Positions 33,701-41,220 of a DNA stretch of 49,039 bases are shown piece after piece. Origin of the DNA: an uncultured Butyricicoccus sp. (lineage in GTDB: Bacteria > Bacillota > Clostridia > Oscillospirales > Butyricicoccaceae). How positions within the stretch are numbered: the stretch's first letter is position 1; each line of letters opens with the position of its first letter. Under the pieces are notes generated by a model, which was not told where the DNA came from, did no database searches, and worked only from the letters and a program-made list of their open reading frames with translations. Both the position numbers and the translations under genes were made by a program. Location of the stretch: contig CALWUO010000011.1 of the NCBI GenBank assembly GCA_944384745.1, positions 1 through 49,039 of the forward strand, in the 5' to 3' direction.

Positions 33701-35196
33701 TTATCTTCCTTTGTTACATAACCATGAGGAAAATTATCAAACCACATTATATTATAATAATTTGGGATTTTATTATAATAATTATCGTAAACATTGGCAT
33801 AAAGTTTAAGAGAATTATAACCATCATCAGGGATTGAAATGGTATAACCTTCTTCTGGTGTGAAAATAGAGTCTGAACTTAATGAATCTACAATTTCAAC
33901 ATTTGATATATAATTGTCACGTTTTACAATAACAACTTTTTCGCTGATGATTTCATCAGTAGAAGCTTTTATAGTAACTTCAACAGAATTATTTTTAGCT
34001 GCATCTTTTTCAATGCTAAGAATTCCATTATTTATTTTTATAGATTTATCTTCTGGAATTGTTGAAATACTCCAATTTATAACTGCATTTTGTATATTAT
34101 CGCCAAACTGGTCTGTTACAGTTGCAGTATAGTTTTCAGTTATAGATGTATTTTTATCATCATTTGGAATGATAATTTCTTCTGTACCATTTATAGTTAT
34201 ATTTGCCGCTTTTGGTTTTGATTTTGTAATTTTAATATCTATACTATCAGAAATATTATCATATCCATCAACAGTAGCGGTTATTGTAACTGTCCCAGCA
34301 TTACATTTATTGTCAATACTTAAAATACCATTTTGATCTAGTTTTGCACCAGTTAAATCTCCATCTATAATACTCCATATAATATTTACATTATCAGTAT
34401 AATCACCAGAAAAACCTATTTTTTTTAGATTTTGTGCTAGATTAAGTATTGCAGTTTTTCCTTCACTTAAAGCAGGAACAGCAAGGGTTAATTCATCATC
34501 TGAAAAAGAAATTGATTGTAAAGTGTCTTTATCAATGCCAGTATAATTTAATTTTGCACTTAAATTTTGCACAGCGGTATTTGTACCATAGTGCATATAT
34601 TGTTCATCTTTTGTTACAAGTGTGATTGCATTTTGTTTATTTGCATCATCATAAAATTGTGATATCAAAGAATTTTTTACATTATAAGTTTCAAATCTAA
34701 ATGTTTCTTTGTTAGTTGTTTGACCTTGTTTAATTCTATAATAAAATTCTGCAATTGTTTTTTCTTCTGAGATACTTGTACCTGAAACAATGTCGCTTGT
34801 TTGCATTGTTAATGAAAATGCACTTCGATGATTATGTTCATCAGTTGCCCATTTTATATCTGCAACAGTGAAATATGCAGTATCCAAATCAACAAATGCA
34901 CAACTTTTGGCAAAAGCATCATTATTGTTAGAAATATCACCATATGTATTACAATGTACAGGCTGTATAACATTATTATCAAATGACATATTAAACATTG
35001 CCAATGTGATATTGCTTTGTATATTGGATTTAGCTTTCATAACAAGCTTATAAACTCCATCTGTGCCTGATACAGCTTCCTCTGTGATGTTAATATTTCC
35101 TAAATAAGTGGTATCGATTGCATATGATATCGGCAATATACCAATAATCGTAAAAGATATTATTAAACTTACAATAAATAATTGAATTCTTTTCAT
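30787..35196 (-). CDS. Large secreted SLH-anchored modular surface protein
   Basis: This 1469-residue protein has a signal peptide (about 1-26, ending near SYA). An N-terminal beta-rich domain of about 170 residues resembles cohesin-type folds. A series of Ig-like/Big-type domains follows (about 210-540), then MBG-type domains (about 545-690, YDGLAISYSG, FEYNGQAQTPTVTVKDG), repeated beta domains with TWYRNN/WYVNG-type motifs (about 700-950), a fibronectin type III domain (about 950-1045, PDAPVLTATAGNEKVNLNW), a unique region, and three SLH domains (about 1283-1466) that bind cell-wall polymer. It is probably an adhesin or substrate-binding surface protein. No enzymatic domain is recognised. 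AGAGG precedes the ATG; it is monocistronic. Confidence 0.9.
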   Translation of the reverse strand: MKRIQLFIVSLIISFTIIGILPISYAIDTTYLGNINITEEAVSGTDGVYKLVMKAKSNIQSNITLAMFNMSFDNNVIQPVHCNTYGDISNNNDAFAKSCAFVDLDTAYFTVADIKWATDEHNHRSAFSLTMQTSDIVSGTSISEEKTIAEFYYRIKQGQTTNKETFRFETYNVKNSLISQFYDDANKQNAITLVTKDEQYMHYGTNTAVQNLSAKLNYTGIDKDTLQSISFSDDELTLAVPALSEGKTAILNLAQNLKKIGFSGDYTDNVNIIWSIIDGDLTGAKLDQNGILSIDNKCNAGTVTITATVDGYDNISDSIDIKITKSKPKAANITINGTEEIIIPNDDKNTSITENYTATVTDQFGDNIQNAVINWSISTIPEDKSIKINNGILSIEKDAAKNNSVEVTIKASTDEIISEKVVIVKRDNYISNVEIVDSLSSDSIFTPEEGYTISIPDDGYNSLKLYANVYDNYYNKIPNYYNIMWFDNFPHGYVTKEDNSIIINVPSDAIAGEYDLTATAENITKATKIKLTHSKQLNVDMSDINLSDKVYDGLAISYSGSAKTNQDVKFNYTWYDINNNSDLGSNAPVNAGHYRLIATIDDYNYNGYGYIDFNITSKPLTSEMVTDITDSFEYNGQAQTPTVTVKDGEKTLVKDIDYTVEYSNNINVGNNATITIIGKGNYSGQVNKIFSIISSNNKKLIITGTAQVGKTLNATINGEDLTGFTFTWYRNNIEIEDAKGSNYILTYKDSNKEIMVKATDNNTNQIFTSDTVKVDKIAITGKITLTYEKKQEINTISVGDIIKANADIENDIDINYQWYVNGQAVDGETNKYYTVKDGDATIYVIATPVSEDYTGKVQSMTLELNKALITGKLTIIGGNAVGDELTATIDGLTYGVDYSLIWLRDNVKIATSEKYIITKDDKNTIISAKAIATGDYSGEIISENVITIDATVPDAPVLTATAGNEKVNLNWTIPHNGGSDITGYKLSYVKSSEYLYAKPTIVELNPNTKSYTVLGLTNDTEYIFTIVAENNKGNSQASTVRATPITSNSDNALNNSDNISNPYTSAGLTTVITTPSINILGDIAKAEVTTSTMDKAIQTVIDAAKTNDTIPVIKINIHNNNTDSIELTLPKTSLIALSQTTYGELIITSDIATVTIDSKTLKNILEKSDSNIILNISKIKQYELNSIQQTIVGGLPVFDISLVSGNETISDFGDGTITVNIPYSLPSGLDENKVVVYYLDNIGDISACNTIYTLKNVTFTANHFSKYFIGYNDYSNYDDNNIDMTTFDDVSNDRWSAEYIYNLYNLGIVNGISNDTFSPETNITRAEFVKMLANIAGANLNKLNISTNFTDVESDSWYEDYIVWAVYNGIASGTSDTTFSPDENITREQIAAMIYRFAEYKGIELPKIETVINFVDENTFSPWAVDAISAVQSAGIINALDDDYFAPTYHTTREQACKMLFLLLEIIND

Positions 35197-35387
35197 TTTA
35201 AGAACCTCTTTGTTATTAAATGATTTTTAAAGGCATAATTCATAATATTTTGCTATTCATACCCCCTTTTTTTATTGAATTTTATGCCTCTTGATTAGAT
35301 TATATATTATCAAATGTTATTTTCAACAATTATTCGACATATTGTGACAATAAGCGATTCAATTTGACAAACACATAAAATAAAAAA

Positions 35388-35415
35388 GCAAACCATCTAA
35401 ATAAAGATGATTTGC
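35388..35415 (-). terminator. Hairpin in the long leader of the SLH gene
   Basis: GCAAACCATCT (35388-35398) pairs with AGATGATTTGC (35405-35415), an 11-bp stem with one mismatch. On the minus strand it is followed by a T-rich run, so it points toward the SLH gene about 190 bases away. It could be an attenuator or stop antisense transcription. Confidence 0.5.
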
Positions 35416-35441
35416 ACTTAAAGATACCATAATATAAACAG

Positions 35442-35459
35442 ATATTATATGTTATATTA
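35442..35459. repeat. Second copy of the 18-bp AT motif of the partition region
   Basis: ATATTATATGTTATATTA is identical to 19559-19576. It lies in the 330-base gene-free region between the SLH gene and the acetyltransferase. In DNA this A/T-rich, chance identity is possible. Confidence 0.4.
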
Positions 35460-35528
35460 CATCTGATTATTGCAATTTATACAAATTTAAGATATAATTA
35501 TGAAAAAATAGATATTTGTGGTGATTAT

Positions 35529-36164
35529 ATGAATCATATTGAACGAAGAAATAAAAATCTTGCTTATATATCAGATGAAAGCGTATATAATGAGCAAAAA
35601 AGAGCAAGGATTTTAACTCAAAAATTAAACACTGTTGACCGTTCAGATTATAAGCTTATAAGTGAAATTATAAGCGAATTGTTTGGTAAAGCAGATGGAG
35701 CTTTTGTAAATCCGCCTTTTTACTGTGATTATGGCTTTAATATAGAAGTTGGAAAAAACTTTTTTGCAAATTACAATTGCACTATTTTAGATGTAGGTAA
35801 AGTTAAAATAGGCGATAACTGTTTTATTGCACCAAATGTATCTATTTACACAGCAGGTCACCCAATTCACCCCAAGATTAGAAATACTATGTATGAATAT
35901 GGTATAGATATGACCATAGGAAATGATGTTTGGATAGGTGGTAATAGTGTTATCTGTCCAGGGGTTAACATTGGTGATGGTGCTGTTATAGGTGCGGGAA
36001 GTGTAGTTACAAAAGATGTACCTAGTTACACAGTGGTTGCAGGAAATCCAGCTAAAGTGATTAAAAAAATCACAGATGAAGACAGAAAATATTATTATAA
36101 AAATCGCATGTTTGATAAAGAAGCATGGGCAGATATATTAAATATTATAGGAAAGGATTGTTAA
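35529..36164 (+). CDS. Maltose/galactoside O-acetyltransferase-family protein
   Basis: This 211-residue left-handed beta-helix acetyltransferase has an N-terminal helical region (RILTQKLNTVDRSDYKLISEI), hexapeptide repeats (IGDNCFIAPNVSIYTAGHP, IGNDVWIGGNSVICPGVNIG, GAVIGAGSVVTKDVPSYTVV) and the catalytic His in TAGHPIH. Relatives transfer acetyl from acetyl-CoA to the 6-hydroxyl of sugars, which may detoxify excess sugars. GTGGTGATTAT precedes the ATG. The ROK kinase follows after five bases, so the two form an operon. Confidence 0.9.
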   Translation: MNHIERRNKNLAYISDESVYNEQKRARILTQKLNTVDRSDYKLISEIISELFGKADGAFVNPPFYCDYGFNIEVGKNFFANYNCTILDVGKVKIGDNCFIAPNVSIYTAGHPIHPKIRNTMYEYGIDMTIGNDVWIGGNSVICPGVNIGDGAVIGAGSVVTKDVPSYTVVAGNPAKVIKKITDEDRKYYYKNRMFDKEAWADILNIIGKDC

Positions 36165-36169
36165 AAACA

Positions 36170-37114
36170 ATGCAAAAAAATTACGCTTTTGGTGTTGATT
36201 TAGGCGGCACAACAGTAAAAATGGGACTTTTTAAGACAGATGGAACATTAATTGATATGTGGGAAATACCTACAAGAAAAGAGGAAAGCGGTAAATTTAT
36301 ATTATCAGATATAGCAAAAGCCATTGAGGATAAAATGAATGAAAAGAGTATTTCAAAAGATGAGGTTCAAGGTGTAGGTTTAGGAGTTCCAGGACCAATA
36401 GGTGAAGATGGAACTGTATTTCAATGTGTAAATCTTGGTTGGGGCGAATTTAATGTTGAAAAAACCCTTTCCAAACTCACAGGATTTACTGTAAAAGTGG
36501 GAAATGATGCAAATGTAGCAGCACTTGGCGAAATGTGGCAAGGTGGCGGCAAAGGTTATAAAAATATCGTTATGGTGACTCTTGGAACTGGTGTAGGTGG
36601 TGGAGTCATTATAAATGGCAATATTTTATCTGGTGCAAATGGTGCAGCAGGCGAAATTGGTCATATATGCGTAAATGATGATGATGATTTTATATGTGGT
36701 TGTGGAAATACTGGCTGTTTAGAAACTTATAGTTCCGCTACTGGTGCTGTAAGAATGACTAAAAAATATTTACAGCAAAATCCAGATGTTCAAACGGTTC
36801 TAAGAGATATTGAAAATTTACAAGCTAAAGATATTTTTGATGCAGCAAAACAAGGCGATAAAATAGCTATTGAGCAAGGCGAACAAGTTGGTAAATATTT
36901 AGGAAAGGCTCTTGCTTCTATTGCATGTGTTGTAAATCCTGAAGCATTTGTTATTGGTGGCGGTATGGCTCGTGCTGGTGAAATCCTTATGGAATCAATA
37001 CGCAGAAATTATAAAAAATTAGCTTTCCATGCTTGTAGAGAAACTGAGTTTAAAGAAGCAACATTAGGCAATAATGCGGGAATTTATGGCAGTGTATACA
37101 TGTTGTTAAAGTAA
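36170..37114 (+). CDS. ROK-family sugar kinase (glucokinase-like)
   Basis: This 314-residue kinase has the N-terminal phosphate motif DLGGTTVKMG, the substrate/catalytic region NDANVAALGEMWQGG and the zinc-binding ROK signature CGCGNTGCLETYSS. It follows the NagC/GlcK layout without a DNA-binding domain. ROK kinases phosphorylate glucose, N-acetylated hexosamines or related sugars; glucose or a sugar released from glycosaminoglycan disaccharides is plausible. The ATG at 36170 gives the standard start; a longer frame from 36125 overlaps the acetyltransferase. GGAAAGG is 13 bases upstream, a rather long spacing. Confidence 0.9.
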   Translation: MQKNYAFGVDLGGTTVKMGLFKTDGTLIDMWEIPTRKEESGKFILSDIAKAIEDKMNEKSISKDEVQGVGLGVPGPIGEDGTVFQCVNLGWGEFNVEKTLSKLTGFTVKVGNDANVAALGEMWQGGGKGYKNIVMVTLGTGVGGGVIINGNILSGANGAAGEIGHICVNDDDDFICGCGNTGCLETYSSATGAVRMTKKYLQQNPDVQTVLRDIENLQAKDIFDAAKQGDKIAIEQGEQVGKYLGKALASIACVVNPEAFVIGGGMARAGEILMESIRRNYKKLAFHACRETEFKEATLGNNAGIYGSVYMLLK

Positions 37115-37118
37115 AAAT

Positions 37119-37793
37119 TTATTCATCTTTCAGTTCCCTTTTATACTTATAATATGTATTACGTGAAAGTCCAGTTAGTTTCATTGTGTCAATATCTGAC
37201 AAAGTACCATTAAAAGTTTTACTGTGTTTTAATATAAGTTTTTTGCTTGCTATACTTTTTTTAGTGATGAGTTTTGCACCTTTTTTCTGACCTATTTGTT
37301 TACCATTTAATCTAGCTGTTTGTATACCCTCTCTAGTCCTTTGTTTTAGGTCTAAAACCTCTTTTTCTGCCTGTTCAAAGGCTAGTTTAATTTGTTCTTT
37401 GGCTAGTGATAATAAATATTTATTTATACCCTCCAAAATAAAGTCAACATTATTTCCTACAAGTGGAATTTTATTTGTCATTGCTTTTTTATAAGTGCTT
37501 GTGTTTATATGTGGCTCTTTTAGAAAAACTAATTCTATTTTATTATTAAACATTCTTTCATAAGCGGCAAAACCCTCATCAGCATTACGACTCATGCGGC
37601 TTACGCTGTCAAACACCACAGTATCACCAGCTTTTAAAGCCTTTTCGAGTTTATTCCACTCTTTACGCTCTAGTTTTGTACCAGTGAAAACCTCTTTTAT
37701 TATAAGAGCATCAGGGTATAACTGTTTTATATTTCGTGCTTGACGTTCTATATTTTGTTTTCTTGTACTTATTCTACAATATCCATAAATCAT
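37119..37793 (-). CDS. Serine recombinase of the resolvase/invertase family
   Basis: This 224-residue protein has the catalytic N-terminal domain with nucleophile Ser9 (YGYCRISTRKQN), the arginine-rich DSVSRMSRNADEGF motif, a long helix E (about 120-150), and a C-terminal helix-turn-helix (SDIDTMKLTGLSRNTYYKYKRE). On plasmids such proteins resolve dimers so that copies can be partitioned. It is convergent with the ROK gene. The upstream 146 bases are AT-rich and contain two TAATTATATATT copies (37825 and 37905), which could be part of a res site. No transposase is nearby, so a plasmid resolvase is likelier than a transposon one. Confidence 0.92.
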   Translation of the reverse strand: MIYGYCRISTRKQNIERQARNIKQLYPDALIIKEVFTGTKLERKEWNKLEKALKAGDTVVFDSVSRMSRNADEGFAAYERMFNNKIELVFLKEPHINTSTYKKAMTNKIPLVGNNVDFILEGINKYLLSLAKEQIKLAFEQAEKEVLDLKQRTREGIQTARLNGKQIGQKKGAKLITKKSIASKKLILKHSKTFNGTLSDIDTMKLTGLSRNTYYKYKRELKDE

Positions 37794-37939
37794 ATTAAAA
37801 CACCCCTAAGATTTAAAATAATACTAATTATATATTATTTTTGCTACTGAAAAAAGTCAAGTATCTATTTTTATTACTTTCTTAAATATGATTTTATTGT
37901 ATAATAATTATATATTTAACCAAAAGAAAGGGAAAAAGA

Positions 37940-39280
37940 ATGGAAAATGATTTTTCAAAAGGAAGTATTGCAAAAAATATAATATATATGTCTGTGCCTA
38001 TGACACTTGCACAGCTTATAAATCTATTTTACAGTATTGTTGACCGTATATATTTAGGTCGTTTACCAAGTCACTTTGCATTAACTGGTCTGGGGTTATG
38101 TTTGCCAATTATATCTATTATTATGGCATTTGCGAATTTATGTTCTATGGGTGGAGCTCCATTATGTTCTATAAATCGAGGAATGGGAAATAATGAAGAA
38201 GCTGAAAAAATACAAAGTAATTCTTTTATTTTGCTTATTATTTTTGGTGTAGTTTTAATTTTAATAGGATTTATATTTAAAAAGCCAATTTTATATTTAT
38301 TTGGTGCAAGTGATGTAACATTCCCATATGCAAATGATTACTTAAGTATTTATTTACTTGGTACAATTTTTGTTATGATTAGTTTGGGTATGAACCCATT
38401 TATAAACTCACAGGGGTTCAGCAAAATTGGAATGATAACAGTTAGTGTTGGTGCAATAGTTAATATTATTTTAGACCCAATATTTATTTATGGTTTAGAT
38501 TTAGGGGTAAAAGGTGCGGCAATAGCGACTGTAATTTCTCAAGGCTGTTCTGCAATATGGGTTTTGAAATTTTTAACAGGGAAAAAAGCAATATTAAAGC
38601 TAAAATATTATGCATTAGAATTAAAAAGAGTTGCAAAAATTTTATCATTGGGTACATCAGGTTTTGTTATGTCCATGACAAATAGTTTAACACAGGTTGT
38701 ATGTAATGCAACATTGGAAACTTATAGCGGTGATTTATATGTAGGTATAATGACCGTTATTAACTCTATAAGAGAGGTTATAAGTATGCCGATTACAGGT
38801 ATTACTAATGGTTGTCAACCTGTTTTAAGTTATAACTATGGTGCAGGAGAAAATCAAAGGGTATTAAAAGCAATAAGATTTACAACGCTTATAACTATGA
38901 CTTATTCAGTTATATCATGGATTGTTGTTTTATTGATACCAGAAACACTTATAAGATTATTTAATAATGAGCCTGAACTTATTAAGGCTGGTGTATCAGC
39001 ATTTAGAATTTATTATGCAACATTTTTCTTTATGTCGTTCCAGTCAATAGGTCAATCAGTATTTGTAGGGCTTGGCAAGTCAAAAAGTGCAATTTTCTTT
39101 TCACTTCTCAGAAAAGCATTTATTGTTGCACCCCTTACCTTGATTTTACCTGCTGTTGGTTTTGGTACAAATGGTGTATTTTTGGCAGAACCTATTTCCA
39201 ATGTAATTGGCGGATTGGCATGTATAATAACAATGTATTTTACAGTATATAGACCATTAAAAAAGCGTAGCAGTTTATAA
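37940..39280 (+). CDS. MATE-family multidrug/organic-cation efflux transporter
   Basis: This 446-residue protein has 12 membrane segments in two six-helix halves and MATE hallmarks: PMTLAQLINLFYSIVDRIYLG at the start, GMNPFINSQGFSKIGM, DPIFIYGLDLGVKGAAIATVISQ, and QPVLSYNYGAGEN at the head of the second half. It exports cationic compounds in exchange for Na+ or H+. The closest type is MepA-like. GAAAGGG precedes the ATG. It is a single gene with its own terminator; substrate unknown. Confidence 0.94.
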   Translation: MENDFSKGSIAKNIIYMSVPMTLAQLINLFYSIVDRIYLGRLPSHFALTGLGLCLPIISIIMAFANLCSMGGAPLCSINRGMGNNEEAEKIQSNSFILLIIFGVVLILIGFIFKKPILYLFGASDVTFPYANDYLSIYLLGTIFVMISLGMNPFINSQGFSKIGMITVSVGAIVNIILDPIFIYGLDLGVKGAAIATVISQGCSAIWVLKFLTGKKAILKLKYYALELKRVAKILSLGTSGFVMSMTNSLTQVVCNATLETYSGDLYVGIMTVINSIREVISMPITGITNGCQPVLSYNYGAGENQRVLKAIRFTTLITMTYSVISWIVVLLIPETLIRLFNNEPELIKAGVSAFRIYYATFFFMSFQSIGQSVFVGLGKSKSAIFFSLLRKAFIVAPLTLILPAVGFGTNGVFLAEPISNVIGGLACIITMYFTVYRPLKKRSSL

Positions 39281-39303
39281 AAACCGCTACGCTAAAATTT
39301 TTT
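39264..39303. terminator. Bidirectional terminator between MATE and PTS IIA genes
   Basis: Arms 39264-39276 and 39281-39293 pair over 13 positions with one A-C mismatch and a short loop; T-rich and A-rich flanks suit both convergent genes. The left arm lies in the MATE stop region. Confidence 0.85.
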
Positions 39304-39304
39304 A

Positions 39305-39733
39305 TTAAATTCCGTCTTCTGGTTCTTCTTGGTCAATGCTTAAAAGTTCATATTTTGCAATTTGTTCTTTGCCACTTTCTACTGCTGCATCAGTAAGAGC
39401 ATTTAAATTATCTTCAAATTTGCGTGTCATAGTTACTTCTAAAAGCATGGATAAGTTTGTACCAGCTACAACATTTACATTTTGATATTTTGTGCTGAGT
39501 TCAGCCGCTTTGTTAAATGGTGTGCCACCTAATAAATCACATAAAATCAATACACCATTGCAATCTTTTAAATTATCAAGAGCCTTTCTAATTTCTCTAT
39601 CCAAATCATCAAGATTATATGTAGGTAAAAAATCGACAGCTTGATAATTTTCTTGTTTGCCTGCAATTAAATCAACAGAACTTGTCACACCAGTTGCAAA
39701 GTTGCCGTGACCTGTAACTAATAGTCCTATCAT
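39305..39733 (-). CDS. PTS mannose-family subunit IIA
   Basis: This 142-residue cytoplasmic IIA has the phospho-acceptor His9 in LLVTGHGNFATG and the family motif ILCDLLGGTPFNKAAEL. It passes phosphate from HPr to IIB (43620). It is the last gene of the minus-strand operon aldolase/VOC-dhuD-dhuI-IIA, placed apart from the IIB-IIC-IID genes but under the same operator type. The arrangement resembles the streptococcal hyaluronan locus. Confidence 0.93.
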   Translation of the reverse strand: MIGLLVTGHGNFATGVTSSVDLIAGKQENYQAVDFLPTYNLDDLDREIRKALDNLKDCNGVLILCDLLGGTPFNKAAELSTKYQNVNVVAGTNLSMLLEVTMTRKFEDNLNALTDAAVESGKEQIAKYELLSIDQEEPEDGI

Positions 39734-39749
39734 ATAAATAAATCTCCTA

Positions 39750-40382
39750 TTATAGTGACTTTAAATACTCAGCAATTTCATCATTTTTGCAGTTAGCATA
39801 GAAAAGTTCTGCAAAGTGTTTACCAGAAATAGTTTCTTTTAAGAACTGCTGGTCAATAGTCTTTAAAATTTCCATAATTGGTTTGTGAGTTACAAGTTTA
39901 ACTTCATCAAGGATTTTTTTGTTACGCTGTTCTGGTTCTCTGCGTTCCTTTGGATAGCCACCACCGAATGGCTCAGAGAATAACTTAGCAAAGGTATCAC
40001 GTAGATTGATTTCAGCACCCCAACCAAAGTTTTGAGCGAATGGCATTGCGATACAGTTTCCATCATTTACTTGACCGAATAGATAAGCATCAAGAGGATT
40101 TGTAACATGACCACAAAGCACATTAGGGAAAGAGTTACAAGCGAGCATAGCACCTTGACCAGTACCACAACCAGTTACAACAAAGTCAGCAGCACCGCTT
40201 GAAAGTAGAATACTAGCAAGTAATCCATTTTTTACATATGTTAGCTGTACATCATCATCAGCACTATACATACCATAGTTATCAACAGTATGACCTGCTT
40301 TTTCAGCCTCTTCTTTTAAAATTTCATAAATTTGAGCATTTTTTGCAGCTTGTGAATTTTCGTTAATCAGTGCGATTTTCAT
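39750..40382 (-). CDS. dhuI: RpiB/LacA/LacB-family isomerase, probable 5-keto-4-deoxyuronate isomerase (DhuI-like)
   Basis: This 210-residue protein has the RpiB/LacB fold in its first 150 residues (MKIALINENSQAAKN, DDVQLTYVKNGLLASILL, VVTGCGTGQGAMLACNSFPN, NDGNCIAMPFAQNFGW) and a C-terminal extension not found in RpiB. In streptococcal glycosaminoglycan loci a protein of this family (DhuI) replaces KduI and isomerises 4-deoxy-5-hexosulose-uronate. Here it sits beside the SDR dehydrogenase, GH88 hydrolase and PTS, so the same reaction is inferred. No KduI homologue is in the window. GGAGA precedes the ATG; it lies 16 bases from the IIA gene. Confidence 0.82.
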   Translation of the reverse strand: MKIALINENSQAAKNAQIYEILKEEAEKAGHTVDNYGMYSADDDVQLTYVKNGLLASILLSSGAADFVVTGCGTGQGAMLACNSFPNVLCGHVTNPLDAYLFGQVNDGNCIAMPFAQNFGWGAEINLRDTFAKLFSEPFGGGYPKERREPEQRNKKILDEVKLVTHKPIMEILKTIDQQFLKETISGKHFAELFYANCKNDEIAEYLKSL

Positions 40383-40405
40383 TTTTATATTCTCTCCTTT
40401 TATAA

Positions 40406-41206
40406 TTATGGCTGTTTGCCAATATAAGCTAAAATACCGCCATCTACATAAAGTATATGACCATTTACAAAGTTACTTGCATCACTAGCAAGGAAAACAG
40501 CAGGACCCATTAGGTCTTCTGGGTCACCCCAACGAGCCGCAGGGGTTTTGGCAATAATGAACTGGTCAAATGGATGTCTTGAACCATCAGCTTGTTTTTC
40601 TCTTAGAGGTGCTGTTTGAGGTGTTGCAATATATCCAGGGCCAATGCCGTTGCATTGAACATTGTGTTCACCAAACTCACTGCAAATATTACGGGTTAAC
40701 ATTTTAAGTCCGCCTTTTGCAGCAGCATACGCACTAACAGTTTCACGACCAAGTTCACTCATCATAGAGCAAATATTTATAATTTTACCATGACCCTTTG
40801 CAATCATATCTGGTAAAACAGCCTTAGCCATAATAAATGGACCGTTAAGGTCTATATCAACCACTTGACGGAAATCGTCTGCTGTCATTTCAAGCATTGG
40901 AATACGCTTAATAATACCTGCATTGTTTACAAGAATATCTATTACACCTAAATCATTTTTGATATCATTTACAAGTTTGGTTACTTCATCTTCTTTGGTT
41001 ACATCGGCAATATAGCCATGGGCATCAATGCCTTTAGCCTTGTAATCAGCAAGAGCTTTTTCTAAATTTGCATCATTTCGGCAGTTAAAAGCGATTTTTG
41101 CACCAGCTTTTGCTAAAGCTTCAGCTATTGCAAAGCCAATACCATAAGCACCACCAGTAACAAGGGCAACTTTACCGTTTAAAGAAAAACTATTCATATC
41201 AAACAT
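40406..41206 (-). CDS. dhuD: SDR dehydrogenase, probable 2-keto-3-deoxygluconate-forming (DhuD/KduD-like)
   Basis: This 266-residue short-chain dehydrogenase has the cofactor motif TGGAYGIGFAIA, NNAG, catalytic Ser in ICSMMSELG, and YAAAK (Tyr-x3-Lys), ending VDGGILAYIG. The set SDR plus RpiB-type isomerase plus GH88 is the streptococcal pathway in which DhuD reduces the isomerised product to 2-keto-3-deoxygluconate. AAAGGAG (plus strand complement near 41214-41220) precedes the ATG, and the aldolase/VOC gene ends 14 bases upstream. Gluconate 5-dehydrogenase is the main alternative; context favours the uronate role. Confidence 0.85.
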   Translation of the reverse strand: MFDMNSFSLNGKVALVTGGAYGIGFAIAEALAKAGAKIAFNCRNDANLEKALADYKAKGIDAHGYIADVTKEDEVTKLVNDIKNDLGVIDILVNNAGIIKRIPMLEMTADDFRQVVDIDLNGPFIMAKAVLPDMIAKGHGKIINICSMMSELGRETVSAYAAAKGGLKMLTRNICSEFGEHNVQCNGIGPGYIATPQTAPLREKQADGSRHPFDQFIIAKTPAARWGDPEDLMGPAVFLASDASNFVNGHILYVDGGILAYIGKQP

Positions 41207-41220
41207 TTTTACATTCTCCT

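Noticed and set aside
37119..37793. Transposon resolvase or DNA-inversion switch
   Set aside because: No transposase and no invertible promoter flanked by inverted repeats are seen; plasmid dimer resolution is the simpler reading.
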